In this document: in pieces, positions 34,175 to 45,729 of the stretch
How positions within the stretch are numbered: position 1 is the first letter of the stretch
Layout of the letters: the number at the start of each line of letters is the position of its first letter
DNA from: Pochonia chlamydosporia 170
Lineage: Eukaryota > Ascomycota > Sordariomycetes > Hypocreales > Clavicipitaceae
Length of the DNA: 64,000 nt
Direction of reading: 5' to 3'
NCBI RefSeq assembly: GCF_001653235.2
Contig: NC_035790.1
Coordinates: 2,728,001-2,792,000 of the forward strand
Program-made: the position numbers and the translations under genes
Notes under the pieces: generated by a model
The model's database searches: none
What the model was told of the DNA's origin: nothing
Seen by the model: only the letters and a program-made list of their open reading frames with translations

Positions 34175-36662
34175 TGGGGGGCTGCGATTCAAAGACGCCG
34201 TTGAGACTCGAGACACCCACGGTGGACTCGAAGCGGCTCAGGCGCAAGGTCCAAGTAAGTGAAATGCTGGAATTGTTGCTGATGGTGGTGACGGGACAAC
34301 GTGAAGAGAATTTGCGGACCAAAACCAAAAAGCTCTAACGGCGCACGCCAGCAGCTGTTTGTGTCACCCAGACAAGACAGGACCAATGGATGAGACTGTG
34401 TCGAATCAGAGGCCCAGTGTTCAAAGAGTCAGAGGAAAAGAGAAACAAAGCATGGTTCTTAAGGAATGCGCGATGCCACGGCCAACATCCAGAGGAAAAG
34501 GCTTGAGAGTTGGTGAAACATCAAATATCGAGGCAGCAACCCTGCGATTGGCTGCATGTGCTTCGATGTCATTGATCAATGGATCGTGCAGGCTGGTGGT
34601 GCTGCTGGCACTTCCTGCAGGGCCAAGTCGTGGTGCTCCGAACAGCCGGACCCTGGCTGGAGAGGCACTGGGATCGTTGATAGGCACTGGGGCCACACAT
34701 GCAGTAAAGGACCCGCTGGAGGTCAAAGCTGCTGCACCTGGGCTCCACTGCAAAGGCAGCCGGAGAGAATACTCGCCGTCAATGTGAGCTTCAGTGCATG
34801 TGTTCCATCTTCTTCAGCGGCGCTTCTGTTTCTGGTTGGCTGGTTCGTCCGCGCGGGAGCCTCAACAGGGCAATCCGCATCCATGTCGAACTGGGCGTGG
34901 GTGGTGCGAATGGGGGCCGCCCTAAATTGCCGTGGGCTCAAATGTTGTCCAGAAGACATCAATTGATCTGAGTTGCCCATGTTCAACGCATGATGTTGAA
35001 CTGCTGGTTTGGTGTCAAGTCTGCCAAGTCGTCGAGGTAGCACATCTTGTTCGAAGCTATGGAGTCTGGTAACTACAAGAGTCATGCATCTTGCCAGCAA
35101 TCTGTGGACACGTTCTCTGCCACGACGACTGTGTGGTAACACTCAAATTAATATGATGCGCCTCCCCTTTGTCAGCTGACTCGTCTTAACAACCTCGCCA
35201 ATTGCTCCGACCATTGATTGCCATACATGAGCTGAACATTCCAACCGGCTGCATCAACAAATGATAACTGCATGAGGCAGCAAAGCATCATCCACGCGCT
35301 TGGAACTGCCCCTCCAACGGTAGGATCGTCTTGTAATACCCCCCAATAGTCTTGTAGTCACGTCTTTTCTGGTGAAACCGTCTTGGTTACGGTGCCGGCT
35401 CGACCGTGTCCTCCGGGACATCATCGCTTCGTCATGATTGTTCCAACGCGGGTCTGGACATTGATAGTGTTGGTTACCCGTCACACGTAGAAAGTAATGT
35501 CCGCCAGTCCAAGCTTCTCGCTACGGACATGGGGTAAATCGCCATGATGCGGGGAAGACTCAAGCCTTCTCGAATCTGACTGATCCCATTTGACCGATCC
35601 AATCTGATCTGATCTGATTATGACGGACATTATGCAATTTTCTTTGGCAGGGCACATAAGACCACGATGAGCTTCGGATCACATGTGCGGGCTCATGCGA
35701 ACCTTCTGAGAGGGGGAACGACGTGCTTCAGCATTGCGGCCGGCATAAGCACAAACGCCATCCATCAAGTTGATCTGCCACCAATTGAGTTGCAAAAAAG
35801 GCAACTTGCTCCGTCTGCGCCTCTGGCATATGCAGTGAGAAACTCAAAAGTATTATTTCGTCAACAGAGGTCACTTACCAGCAGCTCAGAGCTGCTCTGC
35901 TGGACTGTTGGCTTGTCGTGCCTCTTTCCGATCCAAGCTGCAACTTGGAGTGGCTTTCGGCCAAATCTGCCCGTGAGGAGGGGATGAGACACCATACATG
36001 AGAGCACCGCCAATACACCTCGAGTTTTAGCGATCCAACATTTTCTTTCTGGAACTATGCAAGAAACTCAGAGGGTCGTGAGTGTGTGGAAGGGGTTGGA
36101 CGGAGCAGGGGGGCACGTTTCGTCATGTATTGTTCCGATATCCGATTCCCCTGTTGGTGGCAACCACGGCGATCTCACACTTAAATTTTCCGTTCAAACA
36201 ACCATATCTTAAGCATTGTTCGAGGATGGCTCCGAGTGTGATTCAGATTGTTGGACTGAACGATACCTGATTCCGTGTCGGCCATGATAACGTATGTCGG
36301 AGGAAAGCGCTGCCTTTCTCAAATTGACAGAGGACGAGCTCTGCGCCTGGGGCAGAGTGTCGCCTCCAAATCGTCCCTGACTAGAATAGAAGCTGTCTTT
36401 GAAACTCATGGAATAAGGACCGATCAATATTTGGCCAAAAAAAAAAAAGTTGTTCATCCCATGACAAAGAATGGTGAGCGAGACCAGACCATTCAACCAA
36501 TGCTTTGGTTTGGTTCTGGTTCGTGCCAAGACAAAGCTGCTGGGTTGCACTTGCCGCTTCTGAGAAACCTTGGCAACCAAAATTCTCCCGAAATGCACCA
36601 GACCTCTGCCCACAATTGCTCTCTAGATTCTGGCACGAGCCTGAAGACATGGCATGCCTCTG

Positions 36663-36680
36663 TCTCTCTCTCTCTCTCTC
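36663..36680. repeat. TC dinucleotide repeat
   Basis: Uninterrupted (TC)9 inside a longer pyrimidine-rich stretch in the second gene-poor region. Confidence 0.85.
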
Positions 36681-39600
36681 ATTCCCCCTCTCTTCTTTAA
36701 TCTTCTTTCCCCCCTTTCACGATAGTTTCATTGTGTATGTGCGACTTGGTCATGACGAGAATGGAATGCTCGCCTGGTGGTCTGTGGCAACCGTTCCAGA
36801 TTCTGTTGACGCTGGGTCTCAACTCGTGGGTTTCATTCCGATGCCTCCATGCCCTGCCAATTGTGGCAGATTAAAATCCTCAAACGGCATCAACTTACAA
36901 AGTGGTGACATACCAGTTGATCCTCAAACAGTTCCTTGTTCATGCAAGTTGGCTAGCCGATGGACTATGGAGGCGTCAAGACAGGATCATTCCGCTGACA
37001 TTGCTGCAGCCACAAACTTCGATACTGGCTTGTGCAGACTTTGGATACAACTTCTCCCGGTATGGGCCAGAAAACGTCTGCTCGTCAAGAACTGTTGGTC
37101 GGCTTGAGTGGGACAAGAGAGCTTCAGGAGCATATGTGCGGAGAAGCTGGCCAGAAGGATGGAGCCAAGACGTGGTACACGTCCGCTGGCCACGACAATG
37201 CTGGCCAGCGCCAATAAAAAGGCAATTTGTGTCAACAGTCTGGAAGGAGTGCTTTCGTTAACTTGCGGCCCTATGGATCTCAGCCGGTGGGGAAACCACA
37301 AAAAGTTGGGCCGCGTTGAGAAAAGCTTGTTGCTGTCGATCACATTGGCTAAATGCAAGCAGCACACCACGATGAAAACAAGAATCCGCAACTGCACGTC
37401 GAGTGCCTGTCCGCAATAGGGGAGAGACATTATCTTTACATGACAGAAACTTGCCACTTGTACGACAACCCACCGGCAACGTCGTTTATTCACGCATAAT
37501 CGCGCGGACCAAGTGCCGGTGCCTTGGTGAGGATAACTATGTGTATCAGTCGACCGCAAGCACAGATATGCGAGAAAGAAAAAAGATATCACCTCTCGAA
37601 AGGCCCAAAGAGGAGTACGTCTGAGGAGGGCAGATGTGATGGTGCGCAATGGACTAAAAGCCATGCTGACTGTACCCATCATAGGACCACTGCAAGACGG
37701 AAATAGTTGCAACCACACAAAGTCCACTGGGCAATGCAAAGCTCCAGGAACTGGTTCACTCCTGTACATGTTCCCTACATACTGGAGCCAGAGACGGGGC
37801 ACTGCCACCCATCATCGTATTGAGAGGGTAGCCACAAAACTTTATGACGACAGCGCTGCTATTAACAGGCACACCAGGAACTGGCCAGGGTGTGCATTAA
37901 CACCTGAAATACCGAATGCGTAAGGGAGATCGGTAGGTTCGTAATAAGGGAGATCAGTCCAAAGGGAAAAAAGTTGCTACTCGATTATGGGACGGAGCCT
38001 GAGCACGCAGAACCTGTTTGTCCAACAAAGACACTGCAAGGGTAGGGCCGCGTCCACAATGATACTTGACACCACTGCGCCAAGCTTGCCGCTTGGCCAT
38101 GCAATCTTGACTCTGCTGCAATAATTACTTCCATGGGAAACACACACAATTTTGTGCGTCTTCTTTGAATGGGGTGCAGAGGACTCCGTACTCCGGACAA
38201 AAAAGCCTCGGTTTCTTGGTCAGTGCGCCATCCAGGCTCGAGGCACTGGCGCCTTGCATATTTATTGTGGACACTCTGGACGAAGCAACTGGGCAGACGC
38301 AGGCATGCAAGCAGGACGGAGTATTGCTCACAGAATACGGGACAAGCTGCCTCCACGTCGCCCCCTAGATATCGTCAATGGTTGCGCCGCCACATGATGA
38401 TCGTCATGCTCTACGATTTGGAGCACAGATCTACTGAGCAACTACGAAGCATGCAGCAGTTTGTGCCCGATTCCCGGTAGCACTGGGCGATTTTTGCATC
38501 TCCCATCATAATCTTGAGACGCCAAGGGAAGGTTAATCGCCGTGGAGAGCCATGCCAATCACTTGGTCGATATTGTGAGGCATGAGCCATGTCTCCCCAT
38601 CAACATCCCTGGATGGCGTCCCTGGATTACATGGCCGGACGGATGAGCACGGGGTTTGGTGACTCTTGTGCCCACTATTTCTCAGCTGGCTGGGAGTGGT
38701 GTGTACGCTGGATGACAAGCATTTGCTAACTCACTAGGCGCCTCCATCAGGGAGCTAGCTCATCAGGATCGAGTAACGGTCTTCATTGCCAGTGGCCAAG
38801 ACCTCGACTCGACCAAGATGAGCCAACGTGGCTCACCCAGGTTGACGGGCCAAGGCCTAGTCCTCGATGTTTTGGCTGAGGTATTCTCATTTTTTTTCTT
38901 GCTCGACTAGCCGCAGGTGAGCTAGCAGGTCACAAAAAAAAATCAAAACACCGTGGTCTTGGACTGGGACCTATCCACAATGTGCCTGACTTGCATAGGC
39001 GCATACTTGCTTGTTTTTGCTGTAACGCATGAATTACCAGACATTGATTCCGAGAACTTGTGGTTTTTGGGCAATTTCAACACATGATACAGTCTATGCA
39101 AAATATGCCGTACCCAATTGAATGAAAATACTAGCAGCTATTTGGTCTTCAACTTGGCACTTTGGACAAACGGGACTGCGTTCTTCATATTTTCTCTCCA
39201 CTTGTTTGATCATTTTTGACCTTTCTTCGCAGATTGACAGAGTCGTCGTCTCCATTCGGGAACAGGGGGAGCTAAAGGATAATCCCGGCGAGGTGTGGAT
39301 GCAACCTGGTCCCATCCAGATCGGCCCAGGAAGAAAAATCACAACAGGGACCAGCAACGACTGAACTCATGAGAGAGGGCCGGACTAGCCGGAACTGGGG
39401 CGGGCTGGCCTTGTTCTCGGACGCCGCGCCCGTGTTCATGCCTGGCCTGAACCTGTGAGGCTTGGTAGCTGGCGCTGCTGGCAGTCCTGAGCTGGGCCAT
39501 TTTGGCCGCGTGCTGATTCTTGTGGTGACCCGAAAGTCGATTGGTGGTCATCTCAATCCGCCACGTTCCTGGACTTTGGTCGCTGGTGGCCGTTTGGTCG

Positions 39601-40410
39601 TCTAGGGGAAACCAAACCCTCCCCTTTCCCGTAACGCTCACAGAAACCTCTTCTTTCCAAAATCCAACCTCTCCTCTCGACGCTCGTTTTGTCCAAAACA
39701 TATCCTCGACTCACGGCCCGGGGCTTGGCGGTTTTTTTTTTCTCTCGTTGAGCATCATTCGAGTACCTGTGCAACCAACGACGAGAACGACATCAGGCGT
39801 CTCCATTTTTTGCCCTTTGGGTCTGTTCTGGTCTGGTCGGTTTCCTTTGCCCCCCGGCCGCTCGACCTGTCGCTCCTCAGGCGAGGCCCCCGTCGAACAT
39901 TGAAACGTCCGCCGCCCACCCGCCTACGAATTTGGGCTTGGTTTCGCCGTTGCGTTGGGTCCTTATCCCGTCTGGTGCCTCTCGTCCCCTTCTTCTCCCT
40001 CGCACCTCTTTGTCGCCGACGATATCTTTTTTTAGGGCACCATTCCTTGAAGCATCTAGTTCTCCGTCGTTGTTTTCCTGTTCCTTGTTTGTAGCCTCTT
40101 TGTCTTCGGTCTTCTGCAATATTGTCTCGTGGCTTCATTCGTCTATCGCTACACCGATCTTTGGTCCTTGCTCTTGGAGATTAATGTGAGTCTTACACCA
40201 GTCTTAAGCCCCCTCTCATTGTCGTCTCTCATCGTCCGCCGCCCGTCCTCGAGGTCATGCCAAGGTATTCTCAATTTGAGAGTTTCAGGTCCCCGAACAG
40301 GCTTATCGTGGTGAAGGAGGCGGTGGACAGGCGACGTGCTACTTTGGCAAAAAGGCAGCCTTGATACCTCTTTTGGACGAGGCAAAAAAAGCAATTCTTT
40401 GCCCAACATT

Positions 40411-40434
40411 CACACACACACACAGACAGACAGA
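40411..40434. repeat. CA and CAGA microsatellite
   Basis: (CA)7 running directly into (CAGA)3, about 340 nt upstream of the start codon of the gene at 40774, within its probable leader. Confidence 0.85.
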
Positions 40435-40773
40435 CACGTTGAACTCATGACTGACTCTTTTGGTACTCCTTTTGGCTTCATGCAGTCGTCCGCCAACACA
40501 ACCCGCATTCCTACGCATCATACAAACAACCTTCTGTCGGAACGTCCAACCCCGTACTCTTTGCGCGACCGTGACACCTAGTAGCGCCAGGGAACACCGG
40601 TCGCTTCAAGTTCCCATCAAACAAAACTTCCCGAGCCCGCTGTCGTCGAACCTGGAAACAGAACACTAGCCAACGACCTAGGTCTTCTGGGTCTTCTGTC
40701 AACAACAGACTGTCTCAGTGTATGCTGGAGGCGTGAAAAGGACATCAAGCATAGCGTTGGGCAGGCTGTCTTC

Positions 40774-43700
40774 ATGCCTAGATTCTCCGTTGCTTTTAGC
40801 AAGCGGAAACCCGCTGCTGATGTCGTCGAGAATGTACCGGTGACAAACTCAGAAGCCCCATCGTTCAGGGTGATTGAACGATCGGAGATTCAAAACGGAC
40901 GGTCATTCGATGGCGGTGCTCGATTGGCTAGGGCGTCAAAGTCGTTTCCCATCAAGACGAATCACCTGGTCGACTTCGAGCAAGAGGATAACATGTTTGC
41001 TGATCTCAAGGTCAATCGGTATGTCTTCTTTCTCATCCTATTTTCTCCCCCCATTTCCCACCCTTTGCCAGTTGAACATATTCCTGGCGGAACACACCTT
41101 TTGAGCGCTTTTCCTTGCCACAAGAGTGTCCATTGTCAAGCCTTTGCGGATCTCGCCCCGAGTGCTAATGACTACTCCTCCAGAGGCAGTAACATATCCA
41201 ACACTACCAAAGGAACGTCGACCGACACCTCTTCAAGGCATAGCAATGCATCTACCGCCCCGTCATCCGCCGACATGGGAGGCTCCAATGGCTATGATGA
41301 CAACCGACCACCGCCTAAATCGGCACCACAGGAAGGTCCGAGCCGCAATGGATCCAAATCCATTGGCTCTGGCTTGCTGGACCGAGCAACCCGGACCTTT
41401 TCATTTGGAGGACAAAAAAAGCACTCCATCCCTCCACCCAAGCAGGACCCCATTCCTGATCTGCCTCCTGTCTTGAGCCTTGGTGGTGAGAATCCTGGTG
41501 CTGGAATTTCTAGGGGCATGACGGCGTCCACAGCAAGCACAGCCACTCCAACCAACACCACTACTGGGAGCAGCGACACGGCCCCAGGGGGAGGAGGAGG
41601 AGGAGCGCTGGATTTAGGCGGTGACTTTGGCTCCATGTTCAAGAGCTTCGATAAGAGAGCAAGCACGGCAACGCTGACGCTGGCTAACCAAGACTTGGCC
41701 GCTCCCAGATCGTTGACTGGTAATCGTTACGGACCACCTGGTCCCATCAGTCCAGACACCATGACGCCAACCGAGCCGCTCTTGAACCAGCGACACAGCC
41801 CAACATACAGCGACGACACTCCGACATCGCCTGCATCTGTCCAAGACGATGTGCCGCCACCCGTGCCTCGACATGAACACCTCAATTCGTTCAAGTACTC
41901 TAGCCGGCCCTCTGATGTCGTAGAGGACGAAGATGCAAAGCTGCTGCGTGATTCTTTTAAGGCCATGAAATTCTTGTCTGATCCCAAAGACAAACCACAA
42001 GGTCATTCCTCACGCCCTCGTTATGGGGAGGACTCATTTACTGCGGTACCGTCGAAACCAATTGCCTCGAACTTTGAAAAGGAGGAAAACATGTTTGAAG
42101 GTAGTCTGTCCAGAGTCAATCGAGTGTCCCACCGATATGCTCCACGGTCGTCGAATCCTCCGCGCAATAAAGTCATGACTCCTGCACAGTTTGAAAAGTA
42201 CCGACAGGACAAGGAAGGTCTGGGAACTGCCCAGCAGCTCAACAACAACATCAAGCCGACGGCAAAAGTCGAGGATGATGAGGACGACGAAATCAACTAC
42301 GACGACGACGAAGATGAGCAGGAAAAGTCTAAGCAGCAGACTCGGCAAAGGCGAAAGCAAGAGGCTCACATGGCGGTTTATAGGCAGCAAATGATGAAGG
42401 TTACGGGAGAAACCAATGCAGCACCGCTACCCACGAGGCAGCCAGTCCGGCCTGGCATGGTCCCGTCCTCTAGCGCACCGACCCTGAGCCACCTGAAGGC
42501 GCCATCGCCAGATCCCGCAGCGACAACGGGCACCTCATCTGAAGAGGACGACGAGGACGTTCCGCTGGCCATCCTTCAAGCTCACGGGTTCCCGACCAAG
42601 AACAGGCCGCCAACTCGCCTCAGCACGTCTGGATCGAACCCGAACCTGCGAGCCTCAGTCGTGGGCATGCCTGGTGTGCGTGCACCGTCCGCCATGGGTG
42701 GCGATTCAGCGTCCATGAGCGGCCGGCGTCATTCTACCCTCCCGGCGTTTGCGCGAAATCTGCCTCAAGATCCATTTGTCGGGGCCAGCATCGCTCGACC
42801 TGCCATTAGAGAGTCACTGACTTTTGGTGGGGACGCCAGACAACCCTCGCCGCAGCCGCCGCAGGCTGGTCCCCTTCCACCGGGCGGCCTCGTTGGTGTG
42901 ATCGCCAACGAGGAGCGGTCACGAGCAATGCGTCGCGGTAGCCCTAGCATTGACCATAACAAGTTGATTGGCGGTGCAATGAACGCCGGCAATGGCAATG
43001 TTGGATACGACCCGTTTGCCGCCATGCCTCCTCACATGATGTACCAGCAGGGTGGCGGGATGCCAGGCATGCACGGCATGCCGCAAATGCACCAGATGCC
43101 ACAGCCGCCTATGTTGACTCCAGGTGACCAGGCGCAAATTCAAATGACGCATCAAATGCAGCAGTTTATGCAGATGCAGATGCAGTTTATGCAAATGATG
43201 GCGGGAAATCCAAACGGCGGCGGAGCTCCCCAAATGCAGCAGCAGCAGCCTCCGATGCAGCCCTCTTATGGTGGCCATATGCCGGGAAATCAGTCCATGG
43301 GAGATCTCTCACGCCACTCATTGATGATTGACCCCATGATGGAACCTCGCCGAATGGATCACGGTATGCGTACCATGAGTATGGTGCAGCCGAGCTCGGC
43401 TTCCTTTATGGCGCCTGGTGGTCGACAGGGGCCGCCATCTATTCGTGGATCCGGCGGCCATGGCACCTACTCACCCTCTATCGCCCCTTCAGAAAGAAGC
43501 AATGTTGGCCTGCCCGGACGATATAGACCGGTATCTCAGGCACCGGCTGCAGCGGCTCCTCTTCCGGGGCAGCACGTGCGGTCAAACACAATGTCTGGCG
43601 GGCTATCCCTCTCCAATTGGAGCGACGACAAGAGCAAGTCGACTGTGAAGCTCATGGCCAACTCTCGCGATGGCTCAGACGACGACGACGAGCAAGGCTG

Positions 43701-43788
43701 GGAAGCCATGAAGACCAAGAGAGAGAAGAAGCGATCCATTTGGAGGACCAAGCGGAACACCGCCAATGAGCTAAACATTGCCTTTTGA
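40774..43788 (+). CDS. Large low-complexity protein, unrecognised
   Basis: I do not recognise this family. Splicing removes 41019-41183 (GTATGT donor, GCTAATG branch, CTCCAG acceptor), giving 949 residues. The intron is 165 nt with no in-frame stop, so the unspliced reading is a 1004-residue protein. The sequence is mostly disordered: Ser/Thr-rich (about 85-300), an acidic Asp/Glu run (about 450), then a basic segment (KQQTRQRRKQEAHMAVYRQQMMK). A Met/Gln/Pro-rich region lies at about 698-765. The C-terminus (about 930-949) is basic: KTKREKKRSIWRTKRNTANE. A motif FE(Q/K)E(D/E)NMF followed by VNR or RVNR occurs twice (F68 and F379 of the spliced form). The start MPRFSVAFSKRK is the first ATG of the open frame. 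No transmembrane helix or enzyme motif was seen. It could be a scaffold or RNA-associated protein, but that is a guess. Confidence 0.85.
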   Translation: MPRFSVAFSKRKPAADVVENVPVTNSEAPSFRVIERSEIQNGRSFDGGARLARASKSFPIKTNHLVDFEQEDNMFADLKVNRYVFFLILFSPPISHPLPVEHIPGGTHLLSAFPCHKSVHCQAFADLAPSANDYSSRGSNISNTTKGTSTDTSSRHSNASTAPSSADMGGSNGYDDNRPPPKSAPQEGPSRNGSKSIGSGLLDRATRTFSFGGQKKHSIPPPKQDPIPDLPPVLSLGGENPGAGISRGMTASTASTATPTNTTTGSSDTAPGGGGGGALDLGGDFGSMFKSFDKRASTATLTLANQDLAAPRSLTGNRYGPPGPISPDTMTPTEPLLNQRHSPTYSDDTPTSPASVQDDVPPPVPRHEHLNSFKYSSRPSDVVEDEDAKLLRDSFKAMKFLSDPKDKPQGHSSRPRYGEDSFTAVPSKPIASNFEKEENMFEGSLSRVNRVSHRYAPRSSNPPRNKVMTPAQFEKYRQDKEGLGTAQQLNNNIKPTAKVEDDEDDEINYDDDEDEQEKSKQQTRQRRKQEAHMAVYRQQMMKVTGETNAAPLPTRQPVRPGMVPSSSAPTLSHLKAPSPDPAATTGTSSEEDDEDVPLAILQAHGFPTKNRPPTRLSTSGSNPNLRASVVGMPGVRAPSAMGGDSASMSGRRHSTLPAFARNLPQDPFVGASIARPAIRESLTFGGDARQPSPQPPQAGPLPPGGLVGVIANEERSRAMRRGSPSIDHNKLIGGAMNAGNGNVGYDPFAAMPPHMMYQQGGGMPGMHGMPQMHQMPQPPMLTPGDQAQIQMTHQMQQFMQMQMQFMQMMAGNPNGGGAPQMQQQQPPMQPSYGGHMPGNQSMGDLSRHSLMIDPMMEPRRMDHGMRTMSMVQPSSASFMAPGGRQGPPSIRGSGGHGTYSPSIAPSERSNVGLPGRYRPVSQAPAAAAPLPGQHVRSNTMSGGLSLSNWSDDKSKSTVKLMANSRDGSDDDDEQGWEAMKTKREKKRSIWRTKRNTANELNIAF

Positions 43789-44475
43789 GATTGCTGCAAC
43801 CATTTGCGGGACTGGAAATCGGATGTGCGATGTTTCCAGCAGTCTGCCAGATCTGCAAATGCGGACCCCTCGGCTCATTTTTCGTTTTTCCTTTCCTCTT
43901 TTTTTTGTTGGACTAGCAGACCCAAGAGAGAGCATCATGTTTTATCGGATATCCCCGAAAGCGGCCACGGCTCCCAATCTATTGTTAAAGTTAGATATTG
44001 ACACTTTATATGTTTCCAGTCTCGTTTCGCCAGTCTGGCGTCAAAAGGCATTTGGCTATTTATTTGTTGTTTCCTCATTTTGAGTAGTTTGGGCCACTAT
44101 TCACACTCTCACTAGGCGGTTACGCGTCGCATCACGTATGATAGATTATGGGTTTTCATGTGTTTATTCGAGTAATTTCTAGTGGGTGAAATTCTTTGGG
44201 AAGTTTGTTTCATGGGGAGCATTTCGTGTTGGGCTTTTCTTCAAGATGAACAAAAGCTTGGGCTTTACTATTCCTTTTCTCTTTTGTTGGCTCAGCTAGC
44301 CTCGGTGCATCTTAATCTAATACGATATGCATTTATTGCTTGCCTAAAAGTGAGTCCTTAAAACGGTCAATTATGCGGTGCAACATATTGTATAGGGATT
44401 TGGCTTTATTGTTTTCTAAAATTTTTACTCCTTTGTAATAAATGTGCCACCCGCTGTGTGACATCTGACATCAAT
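43789..44475. other. Convergent 3' region, no gene seen
   Basis: AT-rich stretch between the stop codons of the 949-residue protein (plus) and lumazine synthase (minus). It holds two 3' UTRs; the short open frame at 43778-44083 has no support. Confidence 0.6.
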
Positions 44476-45162
<687 letters not shown>

Positions 45163-45729
45163 GGCGGAAGCTGGATTGGAGCTCGTGAAGGATGATTGAT
45201 GCGAGTAGTTTTTTGGAGCAGAAAAGGATGGCTGAGCGGTCCTGGAGGAAGAGCTTCCTTCATAAGGTTTGGTTGCTTTCGTCGCGCGGCTTTTGGTCGC
45301 ATGTGGCATGGTGGGGTTTCCTGGGGGACTTGCTAAAGCTGACCAATCAGATGTACTGGGCCAAACAATCAGGAGCTTCGTGCTAGACGGCATCGTGTTT
45401 GTATTAAAAAGGTGAAAATGACAAAGGCACTTTGACGCCGCGAACTCCTTTGTTTTGTTGCGTTGGGGAGCGTATCGTGTGTAGGCGTGGTGAATTGACC
45501 GCCGTGAGGGGCAGGCTCATCGTGCCTTCCAAAAATGCATGTCCTTCCTCGCAAGGTTGCAAATGCAGAAGGAGCAGATGATGCTGCTTCTCGAAAGGTC
45601 TCGTTGTGCAATATTTCCATTTCCCTTTGCTCGTCGAGTGATGAATTTCTGCATTACTCATAAAATTTCGTCGTCAATCACTGATACCTAACATTCTCCT
45701 TGATATGAAAAAGTCGTTATCCCACGCTT
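45163..45729. other. Bidirectional promoter region RIB4 / MutL homolog
   Basis: 567 nt between divergent start codons. I saw no recognisable regulatory box, including no ACGCGT, despite the repair gene on the right. Confidence 0.5.

Larger units (their letters stand above)
34175..40773. other. 6.6 kb gene-poor region and 5' leader
   Basis: No open frame resembles a known family. The longest is a minus-strand frame of 260 codons from an ATG (37769-36987), with hydrophobic stretches, listed under findings. The last kilobase is pyrimidine-rich with CTCTT and TTTCC runs, typical of a fungal promoter and leader for the gene at 40774. The region contains TC, CA and CAGA microsatellites, a TCTGA triplet repeat near 35603, and an ACTCCGTACTCCG stretch near 38185. 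Confidence 0.5.

Noticed and set aside
34359..34787. 142-codon plus-strand frame upstream of the CDF gene
   Set aside because: Antisense frames of 110-140 codons overlap it, and no motif, signal peptide or family similarity is seen.
36505..37107. 200-codon plus-strand frame in the second gene-poor region
   Set aside because: It starts within a TC-rich stretch, encodes a low-complexity Leu/Ser/Pro run, and overlaps the longer minus-strand frame.
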